64,000 nucleotides of DNA from Actinosynnema sp. ALI-1.44 (GCF_001984155.1 NZ_MTQO01000036.1:172866-236865), one strand, 5' to 3'; shown: positions 8,156 through 16,617, counted from the stretch's first letter. Notes: generated from the sequence alone by a model not told the origin. Program-made: numbers and translations.

Positions 8156-10372
8156 CTACATCGCCGTGGCGAGTTCGATCGCGCAAACCCCCAGATAGGT
8201 CGCCGTCAGCAGGACACCGGCGTCGTAGTTCACGCCGTAGCAACCGGCCATGGGAACGCTGGTCATCAGTTGGGCGTCCGGCAGACTCCAGACGCGGACA
8301 ACGTCGTCGTCTCCGGCGGTGATGACGATTTGCTGGTCTCCCAACAGGCCTGCAGTCGTGTCGAGCACCGCGCCGCCGTGGTTGTCGATCACCTGCGTTG
8401 CTGCCCGGTCTCTCAGGTTCCACACCCGTATGGTTCCGTCATCACTTGCCGAGACGACGCTGTGCCCGTCGGCCAACGGTGCGACCTCCCTGACCCACCC
8501 GGAGTGCCCGGTCAATGCGAATATCTCGGCACCGTCGTGCAGGTTCCACACGCGAAGAGTGTTGTCGGTGCCGCCAGACACAGCGAGGGGCACACCGTCA
8601 AGGGACATGGTCGTCACTGTTCGTACACCGCCGATGTGGCCCAGCATCCGCCCGATCTCCGCACCAGTGCTGATGTCCCAACTCCGCACCGCGCCGTCGT
8701 TGCCTGCGCTGACCGCGGTCAGTGCTCCGTCAAGCACTGTGGTCGCCACTGTGATGATCGAGTGCGAGTTGGCTCGCAAAGTCCGCAGCAGCGCCCCAGT
8801 GGTGGCGTCCCACACCCGGATCTCTCCGTTCGCTCCGCTCGAGACCACGACCGGCAGATCGCCGAGCGATGCGGGCGCGACACGCCCGATCCACCCCGTG
8901 TGCCCCACGAACACCCTCACAGGCGTGCCACCGGCGAGGTCCCATAGGTGCACAACGCGGTCCGTGCCGCCGGTGACCGCGCACTGCCGTCCTCCCACTT
9001 CGAGGAAGGCGGCCGTGAGCACCCAGCCTGTGTGCCGATCGGTCCTGACGAGACCCGCCGCGTCCAGGTCCCAGATCCGGACTGTTCGGTCGTCGCTGGC
9101 GGTGACCGCGACATGTCGACGATCGACCGTCGTCGACACCACGGCACGCACCCCGGCCGAGTGCCCGCCGATCACCTGAGCCGCCTCACCCCCATCGAGG
9201 TCCCAGACCCGCACGGTCCGATCAGCCGCACCGGTGACCGCACGCGGCCGATCAGGCAGGATGGCGACACAGCGACCCCATCCCATGTGCCCCGCCATCT
9301 CGTGGAGTTGTTCCCCGGACTCGATGTCCCACAGGCGTACCGAGTTGTCGTCGCCGGTGCTCGCCGCCACCGTTCTCGACCCCAGTTCGCCTGTCGCGAC
9401 CCCCAGCACCCATCCCGAGTGCCCGCTGAGGGCACGGACCTGTTCTCCGGACTCGATGTCCCAGATCCGCACGACGCTGTCGGCTGCCGCGCTCACCACC
9501 ACGGGTCTGTCGTTCAGCACCGCGGTCGCGAGGGACCTGATCGTCCCGGTGTGGCCCGTCATCGTCCGCAACGTTCGTCCGGTGGCAAGGTCCCACACGC
9601 GGATCGTCCGGTCGGCGCCACCGCTGACCACAACGGCGGTGTTGCCCGCCGGACCGATCGCCACTGTTCCCACCGAGCCGGTGTGCCCTGTCAACACCGC
9701 TACTTCTGTGCCAGTAGCCAGATCCCAGACGCGCAACGACCCGTCCGCACCCGCGCTCACCACGACCTGCCTGTCGCCCACCACGCTGGTCGCGAGCGCC
9801 TGAACCGCCCCTGTGTGACCCTCGAGGATCTGCACGACGGCTCCGGTGTCCAGCGCCCACACCCGTATGGTCCCGTCATCGCTGCCCGACACTGCCACAC
9901 GGGTGCCGTCCAGGACCGCTGCCGCGACAGAGCGGACACCCCCAGCGTGGCCCTCCAGGACACGGTGGAACGCCGTGGGTTGGAATCGCGCCCATCGCGG
10001 CCACCATCGAACGCCTCGTGGCTTTGTGAGCGACCACTCGTATCCCTCCTGGACCGCGGTGAGCGCGAGGACACTGGCACGGTCGACCGGGTCGAGATCG
10101 CGCAGGGCGTGCCCGCAGCGTAGATACAGGCGCGCGGAACTCGGCAGTTCGTGGTCGAATCCCGTGCCCAGCGACGACATCAGGACATCTGGTTCGGCGA
10201 CGACCAGATACTCCTCGTCTCGCGCGAGGTCGGCGAGGATGCCGCCGGCTTTCGCGTGCGACGCGAGATAGCGGGTCGTGTACGGACTGGCCCGCTGCCA
10301 GCCGTCGGCCTGTGCCAGTTCACGGAGCCTGGCTGCGATGACCGCCTCGGCATCAGGTGGCTGCGACATCAT
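8156..10372 (-). CDS. STAND-type helical segment plus 13-blade WD40 repeat protein
   Basis: This is a 738-aa protein. Residues ~1-150 are helical (PYTTRYLASHAKAGG and DPVDRASVLAL patterns), like the superhelical segment that normally follows the ATPase module inside actinobacterial STAND proteins. From ~150 on, 13 WD40 repeats of 42-45 aa (GHTG...VSG..D.TIRVWDL) plus a C-terminal remnant fit two seven-bladed propellers. WD40 arrays in STAND proteins act as sensors. The start ATGATG (10372/10369) overlaps the caspase gene's TGA. GGAGG lies 6 nt before the second ATG, so translation is probably coupled. The halves look like one ancestral caspase-NTPase-WD40 protein split in two. The gene ends 19 nt from the convergent ACP gene. 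Confidence 0.9.
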   Translation of the reverse strand: MMSQPPDAEAVIAARLRELAQADGWQRASPYTTRYLASHAKAGGILADLARDEEYLVVAEPDVLMSSLGTGFDHELPSSARLYLRCGHALRDLDPVDRASVLALTAVQEGYEWSLTKPRGVRWWPRWARFQPTAFHRVLEGHAGGVRSVAAAVLDGTRVAVSGSDDGTIRVWALDTGAVVQILEGHTGAVQALATSVVGDRQVVVSAGADGSLRVWDLATGTEVAVLTGHTGSVGTVAIGPAGNTAVVVSGGADRTIRVWDLATGRTLRTMTGHTGTIRSLATAVLNDRPVVVSAAADSVVRIWDIESGEQVRALSGHSGWVLGVATGELGSRTVAASTGDDNSVRLWDIESGEQLHEMAGHMGWGRCVAILPDRPRAVTGAADRTVRVWDLDGGEAAQVIGGHSAGVRAVVSTTVDRRHVAVTASDDRTVRIWDLDAAGLVRTDRHTGWVLTAAFLEVGGRQCAVTGGTDRVVHLWDLAGGTPVRVFVGHTGWIGRVAPASLGDLPVVVSSGANGEIRVWDATTGALLRTLRANSHSIITVATTVLDGALTAVSAGNDGAVRSWDISTGAEIGRMLGHIGGVRTVTTMSLDGVPLAVSGGTDNTLRVWNLHDGAEIFALTGHSGWVREVAPLADGHSVVSASDDGTIRVWNLRDRAATQVIDNHGGAVLDTTAGLLGDQQIVITAGDDDVVRVWSLPDAQLMTSVPMAGCYGVNYDAGVLLTATYLGVCAIELATAM

Positions 10373-12330
10373 CGGCCTCCGAGTCTGAAGTAGTCGGCGA
10401 CAGACTGGTGGAACAACCGGAAGACAGACTGTCCGGACTCGGTACCCTCGATGAGGTACCAACCCGCGTCTCGAATGACGCGGGAGACGTCACTGGAACT
10501 GTACGCACGACCAGACTTCGCCAGTGCCGTGGCGAGTTCCGGCCACACCTGCCGGCGGGGAATGCCCTTCCCACGCGCATAAGCCAACGGCCGCAACACT
10601 TCCTCGACGAGTTGGACGTCCTCGAAACGACCAAGGTCATCTGCCAGCACCTGGTCCAGCCCGGCCTTGCCAACGACGCGAGGCAGACGGTCCCGCAGAG
10701 TGCCGTCATCCACGCACTCCTCGGACAAGTCACCCAGCACTCGCATGGCGAAGCGCGCGTACAGGAAGATGCGGGCGGACTGCCTGCTGACCTCCAGCGC
10801 CGCTGCCCTGCGTTTCAGCGCATTCGGCCAACGCGAGGCCAGCTCAGGCGCGGCAAGGCGGTCCTCGACGTACTTCGCGATGTCGGTGTCGGCGTCCTCG
10901 TCCTGACTGAGGTCCACCACGCGAAAGGTCCCCCGTCGCGGACGCAGAGCCTCCACCAGCGGACTTCTGCCCGCTTCGATCGGCAGGTCCGGCCGCCCGT
11001 CGCGATCGCTCCGGGTTCCGACAAGCACCTTGCAACCGGGCAACCCTGCCACCGCACGCAACACGTCCCTGGCCACGAAGACGTCTTCGCCGATCAGCGC
11101 CTCGTCGACAGCGTCAGCCAGGATCGTCACCGCCCGCCCGGAGTCACTCAACTCGGTCACCAGGTCGCGTGCGGGACTGGAAGACTCACGCAGATCGAGA
11201 TCGAGTTGCCCGGCGATCGCGCGGGCCACCTGATCCGATCGTTGGTTCTTGACGTGCACGATGGCGTCGAACACGCCTGGCGGCGGCAAGAGCGCCTCAG
11301 GATGGTCGAGCAGACCAAGAGCACGGCATGCTTGCCGGGATGCCGGGTCGGACAACACGGCCAGCCTGCCGAGCACTGCGGACTTGCCCGCTCCCGGAGC
11401 ACCCGTGACGACCATCAGGCCGTGATCGCCGGAACGCAGCCATTCCACCGCCTCAGCGGTCACGTTGTTGCGGCCCGAGAAGTACCAACCGACGTCGACC
11501 GCGTCCGCGCTCGCCGCCTTCAGCAGGAAGTGCTCACGTTCGTCGTCCGACAGGTCGGACAGCAGGCTTCTGAACTCCGCCGACCGGTCGGCCGCATCCG
11601 CGCGGTACCGGGGATTCGGCAGGATCTTCAGGCCGTCCCGGCCCGCGACGTACGCGCATTGGTCGTCGTCGAGCCTGATACGCAGCTCGTCCCGGAGTTC
11701 CAGGATCGTGACGTACTCGTCGCCGTCCTTCCAGAACTCACCCTGCGAGCCTTCCCGCAAAGAATCCAGGATCTCGCGTACGAACAAACCGCTGTACGAA
11801 CGCTGGTGGTGCAGTGACGGCACCAGAACAGCTAGGTCCATACCCGGTACCGCCTGGTTGACCGCCACGAGGTCCAGTGCTCGCTGGATCTCGCTCGCGG
11901 CAAAACCCGCGTAGCAGGTGTCCAGCAGAACCAGCCCCGCGTCAGCACCGCAGTTCAACACCGCCTGGACAAGGCTGTCCACACTCAACGCCTTCGTACC
12001 GAAGTACGGTGGTTCCTCCGGACTCGACACCGTCAGGATGAAGTGACGTCCGCCGTGCAGTCGGCCGTGTCCCGCGATGTACAGCACGACACCTGCGCTC
12101 AGGTTGCGTGTCCGTACATCGTCGACCCACTGCTCGACGCACTCGGTTATCCGCGCCACTGTCGCCTTGGCCAGTTCGCCGGTGCTCTCGTACGAGGAGA
12201 ATCCCCACGTCACGAAGAAGTCGTCGATCTCCTTAGCGTCGACGACGGCGGCCGGAAGGTGCGCGTGCGGGCTGTCGGTGTAGTCGACGCCGAATGAGAA
12301 AACCGATCCTCGGGCTCTGGCTTTCACCAC
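10369..12330 (-). CDS. Caspase-like protease fused to STAND NTPase
   Basis: This is a 653-aa protein. Residues ~8-235 are a C14 caspase/metacaspase fold with the catalytic dyad visible: His88 in YIAGHGR and Cys139 in LLDTCYAG. Residues ~285-640 are a STAND P-loop NTPase with Walker A TGAPGAGKSAV (Lys316), a Walker B-like ILADAVDEAL, and a winged-helix end (FRLFHQSVADYF). Known relatives are signal-activated proteases in bacterial conflict or cell-death systems; NTP-dependent oligomerisation would activate the protease. The sensor usually fused behind the NTPase is encoded by the next, overlapping gene. The start is GTG at 12330 (a second GTG lies at 12327), 43 nt after the methyltransferase gene. 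The protease substrate is unknown. Confidence 0.92.
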   Translation of the reverse strand: MVKARARGSVFSFGVDYTDSPHAHLPAAVVDAKEIDDFFVTWGFSSYESTGELAKATVARITECVEQWVDDVRTRNLSAGVVLYIAGHGRLHGGRHFILTVSSPEEPPYFGTKALSVDSLVQAVLNCGADAGLVLLDTCYAGFAASEIQRALDLVAVNQAVPGMDLAVLVPSLHHQRSYSGLFVREILDSLREGSQGEFWKDGDEYVTILELRDELRIRLDDDQCAYVAGRDGLKILPNPRYRADAADRSAEFRSLLSDLSDDEREHFLLKAASADAVDVGWYFSGRNNVTAEAVEWLRSGDHGLMVVTGAPGAGKSAVLGRLAVLSDPASRQACRALGLLDHPEALLPPPGVFDAIVHVKNQRSDQVARAIAGQLDLDLRESSSPARDLVTELSDSGRAVTILADAVDEALIGEDVFVARDVLRAVAGLPGCKVLVGTRSDRDGRPDLPIEAGRSPLVEALRPRRGTFRVVDLSQDEDADTDIAKYVEDRLAAPELASRWPNALKRRAAALEVSRQSARIFLYARFAMRVLGDLSEECVDDGTLRDRLPRVVGKAGLDQVLADDLGRFEDVQLVEEVLRPLAYARGKGIPRRQVWPELATALAKSGRAYSSSDVSRVIRDAGWYLIEGTESGQSVFRLFHQSVADYFRLGGR

Positions 12331-12373
12331 GTCACGCCCCCATGACGGCAGGGTCGTCGCATCGTTCGGCCGC

Positions 12374-13291
12374 TCATACTCGCCTCGCTACCACCACAAG
12401 GTAACGGTCACTTGTCTCATCCACGACGGGCCTCCACCGTGCTGCTCGAAGCCGGTCCAGTGCGGCGTCACGATCGTGCCGCCTGGACACGAAACAGGTG
12501 ATTGACGTGCCGGGCCCGAGGGGCACCCCCAACGGATCCGCAGCGCGCTTCAGCTTGACCTCACCAACGATGGACTGTCCTTCCCAGCGAACACGGAAAT
12601 CCATCGCGGAGTCGTCCAGACCTGCCGCGCGAAGTGGCTCCATGGCCATGTCCCGCACCGCTGGAGCGGAGTACTCCTCGATCAGTCGGCCGACCTCGCT
12701 CCGCGGCGGCGCGGTGAACAGGCCAATGACCAGCAGGTCGTCCACCCTGCTGCTGACACTGATGTTCATGAGCACTGACACGGGATCTTCGACGTTGCCC
12801 AGAGTGCTTCCCAGCAGACACGTGAGCACGGGTCCAGGACGGCGCCACCCGGAAATGACCGATGCGGGACCGCCTTCGATGTTCCACACTCCGAAGTCGC
12901 ACCCGCGAATCCCGGCCGCCCGCATGCGATCCGCCGCGACTGACAGCAGCGACGCACTGCAGTCGATCCCCAGGAACTGTTCGAGTCCGGGGATCAGGTG
13001 CCGGTAGGGCGCGACGAATCTGATGGAGTGCATCGCGTTGCTGACACCGATGTCGCATACCTGGGTGGGAAGCGCCCCGAGATGGGCAATGCCTGCCACT
13101 GTATGGATCTCGTGCTCCGCGCGCCCGTCGTCGTACTCGGCGGGGTACTGCGTTGCCAGCCGTCGATGGATCTCCACGCCGGATCCGGCGTAGATGTACC
13201 GGACCGGCACCCGGCGCCGGCGGAGGCACGCGGCGAAGTCTGTTCGCTGCTCGATGGTTTCAAAGAAGGAACGTGCCACGCCGCATCCCAC
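12374..13291 (-). CDS. EgtD-like (Methyltransf_33) SAM-dependent methyltransferase
   Basis: The product is about 305 aa. Class I SAM-binding segments are visible: VCDIGVSNAMHSIRF (motif I region), LGIDCSASLL (acidic ribose loop), and the family signature LLGSTLGNVED, close to LGSTIGN of EgtD histidine methyltransferases. A C-terminal GEVKLKRA segment sits where EgtD places its ExS substrate contacts, but it is not identical. Family members N-methylate amino acids or small molecules. The substrate here is unknown and strict EgtD function is not claimed. The GTG at 13291, preceded by GAGGTG, is chosen; GTG 13279 is possible. The longer frame to 13486 would overlap the PPOX gene. The gene lies between the PPOX and caspase genes in the same operon. 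Confidence 0.75.
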   Translation of the reverse strand: MGCGVARSFFETIEQRTDFAACLRRRRVPVRYIYAGSGVEIHRRLATQYPAEYDDGRAEHEIHTVAGIAHLGALPTQVCDIGVSNAMHSIRFVAPYRHLIPGLEQFLGIDCSASLLSVAADRMRAAGIRGCDFGVWNIEGGPASVISGWRRPGPVLTCLLGSTLGNVEDPVSVLMNISVSSRVDDLLVIGLFTAPPRSEVGRLIEEYSAPAVRDMAMEPLRAAGLDDSAMDFRVRWEGQSIVGEVKLKRAADPLGVPLGPGTSITCFVSRRHDRDAALDRLRAARWRPVVDETSDRYLVVVARRV

Positions 13292-13329
13292 CGATCGTTC
13301 ACCTCGTTGCACGCAGGAGTGCGCCGCTC

Positions 13330-13779
13330 CTACACGAGCCACTTCCCATCCGCCATGATCTTGCGGTCCGCGTGCTCGTTCAACTCGCGCCATGACTCGA
13401 TCCACGACGGCGTGAGTTGGAAGAACGCGTAACCTGATGATTCGAGTGGATCCCAACCGCACTTCTTCGCGTACTGCGCAGCGCACCGCTCGGTCGCTTC
13501 AGCGCTGCTGAGCCTGACGACATCGACATCGATCAACACGACGTCACGGGTATGCCCGAGCACGACTCGCGCTGTCGCGGACTCGTCGACATTGCGTGCT
13601 GTCGGGTTCGACCTGACAGTGGCGACGAAGAGTCGATTCCCATCCCACCAGAACGACAGCGGAACCAACGTGGCCATGCCACCGGCGGCACCTGAGGCGA
13701 TCCAGAGGTCCTTGTCGGTTTCAAGCCTGCCCAGCGCGTCCGTCTTACGCTGTTTCAGTGGTCGCGGCGGTTCAGCCAT
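13330..13779 (-). CDS. PPOX-fold (pyridoxamine 5'-phosphate oxidase family) protein
   Basis: This is a 149-aa split-barrel flavin- or F420-binding protein. It has the usual opening (LETDKDLWIASGA), the LVPLSFWWDGNRLFVAT strand pair, and the ARNVDESATARVVLGHTRDVVLI barrel core of actinobacterial PPOX-class oxidoreductases. ATG 13779 is used; it starts exactly at the family N-terminus, whereas the frame is open to 13830. The family binds FMN or F420 and reduces small molecules, or acts as a cofactor-binding sensor. The gene sits inside the caspase-STAND operon, 38 nt before the methyltransferase, suggesting a redox or nucleotide-sensing role there (inference). Confidence 0.8.
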   Translation of the reverse strand: MAEPPRPLKQRKTDALGRLETDKDLWIASGAAGGMATLVPLSFWWDGNRLFVATVRSNPTARNVDESATARVVLGHTRDVVLIDVDVVRLSSAEATERCAAQYAKKCGWDPLESSGYAFFQLTPSWIESWRELNEHADRKIMADGKWLV

Positions 13780-13850
13780 CAACGTGCCATCCTTGTGTTC
13801 GTCCAGCAGATCGAGCGCGAACAGTAGCACCGACGCGACTGGTCACAGGA

Positions 13851-13874
13851 TCCAGTGAATGGCTGTCCACTGGA
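13851..13874 (-). terminator. Hairpin after the FGE gene (possible attenuator)
   Basis: TCCAGTG and CACTGGA pair in a 7-bp stem with a 10-nt loop, starting 7 nt after the TAG of the HEAT-FGE gene. There is no U-tract, and the same-strand PPOX gene begins 72 nt further on. It may reduce rather than end transcription within the operon. Confidence 0.4.
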
Positions 13875-13880
13875 CATTTT

Positions 13881-15191
13881 CTAGTCAAAGCGGTCACCAC
13901 CTGTCGGATACACGCAGCGAAACCCGACCTCGTTGTGCCGATCTGTGAGAAGGTCGCGTCCCCGAAAGTGCGTCGTCAGACAACAGGACGGGGAGCTCCA
14001 CGCGCCGCCTCGCAACACGTGGAAGGCATCCTTGCGATTCATGAATTCATGAGGGGCCCGACCCTTGAAGAACGGGTCCATGTCGGCACGACTGAAGAAG
14101 TTGGTCCTTGTCATCTCCCATGTGTTGCCTGACAGCTGCACAACACCGTACGGACTGACACCCTCTGGATAGCTGTCGGCCGCCATCAGCGGCACCGCAG
14201 GTATACCGACGTCCCGTACACTCAGCAGCGCGGCCTCAAGATCCGCCAGGTCCGTCACGGCGCGCCCGAACGCCCTTTCCACGTGATTACACCGATCAGC
14301 ACTGAAAACATCACCCCACGGGAACTCGCGCCCGTCCACGCCGCGAGCGGACTTCTCCCACTGGTTTTCACTCGGCAGTTCACCACCAGCCCAGCGAGCA
14401 AACGCCCAAGCGTCGTACCAGTCCACTCCCACAACCGGCATGTCAGGTTGGTTGAAACGGGAATCATGGTGATGCGCGGACACGTGAGACTTTCCAGCCC
14501 GCTGATCCGGATGGTCATACTCGGCGGAGTCACCGACGTCATCGAGAAAAGTCTGGTAGCGACGGTTGGTCACCGCGAGGCGGTCGATGTAGAACTCGTC
14601 GAGCTCGACGACCCGACCGGGGTTGTCGGTGTCGTCCATCCCGAACCCGTTGCCCGCACTGGAAGTCCCTGCCATGAATGGTCCGCCGGGCACGAGGACG
14701 ACATCGTCGACGGGTCGGCGTGCCCGTCTGGTCAGCCTGGTTCGCAAGTGATCCACGTACGCGCTTTCCAACGCCTCCAGCCGCACCGGATCAGATGTAC
14801 CAAAGATCCGCAGGAGCGCGTCCTTGGTAATCGCCGCGCCACACCCGACCGGTTTGCGAAGCGCATCGGCACGAGCGAACCGGCTCGGCCAGCCGGAAAT
14901 CTTGACCAGATCAAGAACCGCAGCCTGGATACGCAGATCACCGGCTATCGATATCGCCGCGAAAGCCACACCGTCAATGGGGTCGTGACACGCCATACGA
15001 ATGGACTCAACAGTCGCCCCGTCATCTGGGTGGTGTTTCGCCAGATAACGCAAACAGACCACACGAACAGGCCAGTCAGGGTGCGTCCGGGCAAGTTCCA
15101 CCACTTGACCGAACGCCTCGGCATCGCACTTTCTTCCCGCTACGACAGTGTCGCCAAACGCACCACCATCTTCGCCGGGAGGCCCATTCAC
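13881..15191 (-). CDS. HEAT-repeat protein fused to FGE-sulfatase (SUMF1-like) domain
   Basis: This is a 436-aa protein. Residues ~10-145 form helical HEAT-like pairs (FGQVVELARTHPDWPVRVVCLRY). Residues ~150-436 are an FGE-sulfatase domain: VLVPGGPFMAGT, VVGVDWYDAWAFARWAGG, LPSENQWEKSARG, QLSGNTWEMTR, VLRGGAWSS and EVGFRCVYP. The cysteines after GGAW (SCC) are not in register with the catalytic pair of true formylglycine-generating enzymes, so a binding or non-canonical catalytic role is more likely. FGE domains recur in conflict systems as recognition modules, and in EgtB beside EgtD. The GTG at 15191 is chosen because it overlaps the upstream TGA as GTGA. An in-frame ATG at 15224 is the alternative. 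Confidence 0.85.
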   Translation of the reverse strand: MNGPPGEDGGAFGDTVVAGRKCDAEAFGQVVELARTHPDWPVRVVCLRYLAKHHPDDGATVESIRMACHDPIDGVAFAAISIAGDLRIQAAVLDLVKISGWPSRFARADALRKPVGCGAAITKDALLRIFGTSDPVRLEALESAYVDHLRTRLTRRARRPVDDVVLVPGGPFMAGTSSAGNGFGMDDTDNPGRVVELDEFYIDRLAVTNRRYQTFLDDVGDSAEYDHPDQRAGKSHVSAHHHDSRFNQPDMPVVGVDWYDAWAFARWAGGELPSENQWEKSARGVDGREFPWGDVFSADRCNHVERAFGRAVTDLADLEAALLSVRDVGIPAVPLMAADSYPEGVSPYGVVQLSGNTWEMTRTNFFSRADMDPFFKGRAPHEFMNRKDAFHVLRGGAWSSPSCCLTTHFRGRDLLTDRHNEVGFRCVYPTGGDRFD

Positions 15192-15337
15192 CACTTCGTC
15201 ACACTGTCGTCGACTTCTCTCCATTGGACGATGCGGTCAACCTCAGCCACTCCCATGGAAAGGGGCGCGCGTGACGTAGAGTCAACCACCGAGAGCGCCT
15301 CCGCTCCCCACAAGATCTCACCGTCACCTACCTGCAT
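15188..15337 (-). CDS. 49-aa protein leading the caspase-STAND operon
   Basis: This small frame (start ATG 15337, stop TGA 15190-15188) has a strong Shine-Dalgarno (GGAGGG) just upstream and ends in a GTGA overlap with the HEAT-FGE start, both signs of a translated gene. The product begins MQVGDGEILWGAEALS and is acidic with Trp residues near both ends. It has no signal peptide or membrane segment and I recognise no family. It is the first gene of the six-gene minus-strand operon, so it could be a sensor, an inhibitor or a leader peptide. A frameshifted N-terminus of the FGE protein was considered, but the frame past the TGA closes after 15 codons. Confidence 0.55.
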   Translation of the reverse strand: MQVGDGEILWGAEALSVVDSTSRAPLSMGVAEVDRIVQWREVDDSVTKW

Positions 15338-15530
15338 GATCCCTCCAGGACCGTTTTGATCGAAGCCCGTTCAGGGCACAGCCGCACCAGTGTAGGTAGC
15401 ACGACTCGTCCGGCATAGCGTCAGGAACACAGGATCAGTCACATCTTGGGACACAGCCTCGAAATTGCGACCAACGGGTGACCGTCGAGATACGAACGTC
15501 TCCCATTCCGTTCACTCCGATGGGTACTGT

Positions 15531-16016
15531 TCACGCCCGATCAGTCGAGGGCACATCGCGCAATGTTGTTGTCGTGGCCGCTGCCACACCGGGCACCGCC
15601 GACGTGTTCAGTGCGTCCAGGAGCAGGCGGGTGTTGTGTGCGTAGTCGGCGTAGGAAACGCCACTGCGTTTCACCAGATCATGAAACCTGCGCTCCAGCA
15701 ACGCGCGGCACTGCTCGACCATCTGCCTGCCGTCGGCAGTGAGGCTCAATCGACGCCGGTTTCCACCTGCCGGATCCGGCTGCGCGTCGAGTAGGCCCAT
15801 ACCCGCGAGGACGCCTGTCATCCGGCTCGCTGACGGTTCCGAGACGCCCAACTCCTCGGACACCGCGCGCTGAGTGGGCGCGCCCAGCCTGCTCACGATC
15901 AACAGTGTCAGGAATCGGCGGTACGAGAGTCCGTACTCGGCCTGCAGTATGCGGTCGGCCGACCGGTCCAGCCGGGCCGTCAACGCGTGCAGATCAAAGC
16001 TCAGATCCTGCGGCAC
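15531..16016 (-). CDS. MarR-family transcriptional regulator
   Basis: This is a 161-aa winged-HTH protein: helical N-terminus, recognition helix region (TQRAVSEELGVSEPSASRMT), wing with Asp/Arg-rich DPAGGNRRRLSLT, and C-terminal dimer helices. Length is typical. It is divergent from a membrane protein and alpha/beta hydrolase pair at 16091-17391, which it probably represses. A near-palindrome lies in the intergenic region. The protein also lies 193 nt upstream of the caspase-STAND operon start on the same strand, but nothing shows that it belongs to that transcript. Confidence 0.9.
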   Translation of the reverse strand: MPQDLSFDLHALTARLDRSADRILQAEYGLSYRRFLTLLIVSRLGAPTQRAVSEELGVSEPSASRMTGVLAGMGLLDAQPDPAGGNRRRLSLTADGRQMVEQCRALLERRFHDLVKRSGVSYADYAHNTRLLLDALNTSAVPGVAAATTTTLRDVPSTDRA

Positions 16017-16024
16017 GCACTACC

Positions 16025-16036
16025 TTAACATGCTAA
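16025..16036. promoter_or_regulatory. Candidate MarR operator (TTAACATGCTAA)
   Basis: This AT-rich near-palindrome (one mismatched pair) lies 9 bp upstream of the marR start, between the divergent genes. AT content is far above the surroundings. MarR binding here is inferred from position and symmetry. Confidence 0.4.
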
Positions 16037-16090
16037 CTTAGCTAGACAAGGCACGGCTGCCGGGGCGGTTGACCACGAAAGGTGAAGCGC

Positions 16091-16588
16091 ATGGCCTACC
16101 CCGCGTTACTGATCGTTCACATCGCCACAGGCATCGCCGGGTTGCTACTCGGCCCGCTCGCCATGCGCCAGGACACCCGGCGCTTCGCGTCCGCCGAGCG
16201 CTCCACGGGTGTCCTCAGTGCCTGGTACCGCGCGGCAACCCTCCTCGTTTGCCTGTCCGCAGCGGGGCTCGTGATCGAACGCCGTACCGACCTGTGGTGG
16301 TTGGTGCCGGTTTCCGCACTGACCTACGGCTTGGTCATGCTGGCGAAGGTGTCAGCAAGCCGCCGCCACCGCGGGTGGACTCACGGTTATGTCCACGGCC
16401 AAGGCGGCTCGTACATCGCATTGGTCACCGCGCTGATTGTCGTCGCGCTCGTTGTCAACGGGCCCATGACCGGCCCCGTCGAGTTGGTACCGTGGCTCGC
16501 GCCGACCGCGATCGGGACTGTCCTCATCGAAGTGTGGCGCCGCCGACTGATCGCAGCGCTGCCGACCGCGCTGGCCACCGCTCAGTGA
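16091..16588 (+). CDS. Small multi-pass membrane protein
   Basis: This is a 165-aa protein with four to five hydrophobic segments (ALLIVHIATGIAGLLLGPLA, ATLLVCLSAAGLVI, WWLVPVSALTYGLVML, YIALVTALIVVALVV, VPWLAPTAIGTVLI). The layout resembles DUF2306-type membrane proteins, with a His in the first helix (IVHIATG). The function is unknown. ATG 16091 is preferred to an in-frame GTG at 16082 for spacing to AAAGG. It follows the divergent marR and precedes an alpha/beta hydrolase by 29 nt, probably in one transcript. Confidence 0.75.
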   Translation: MAYPALLIVHIATGIAGLLLGPLAMRQDTRRFASAERSTGVLSAWYRAATLLVCLSAAGLVIERRTDLWWLVPVSALTYGLVMLAKVSASRRHRGWTHGYVHGQGGSYIALVTALIVVALVVNGPMTGPVELVPWLAPTAIGTVLIEVWRRRLIAALPTALATAQ

Positions 16589-16617
16589 GGTTGGCGTACA
16601 CCAACAATAATGTCGGC

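Noticed and set aside
10355..10390. Programmed -1 frameshift joining caspase and WD40 frames
   Set aside because: There is no slippery heptamer, and a good GGAGG plus ATGATG favours separate initiation.
12374..15191. Ergothioneine (egt) biosynthesis cluster
   Set aside because: The FGE lacks the DinB part and no EgtA, EgtC or EgtE-like gene is near; the genes sit in a caspase operon.
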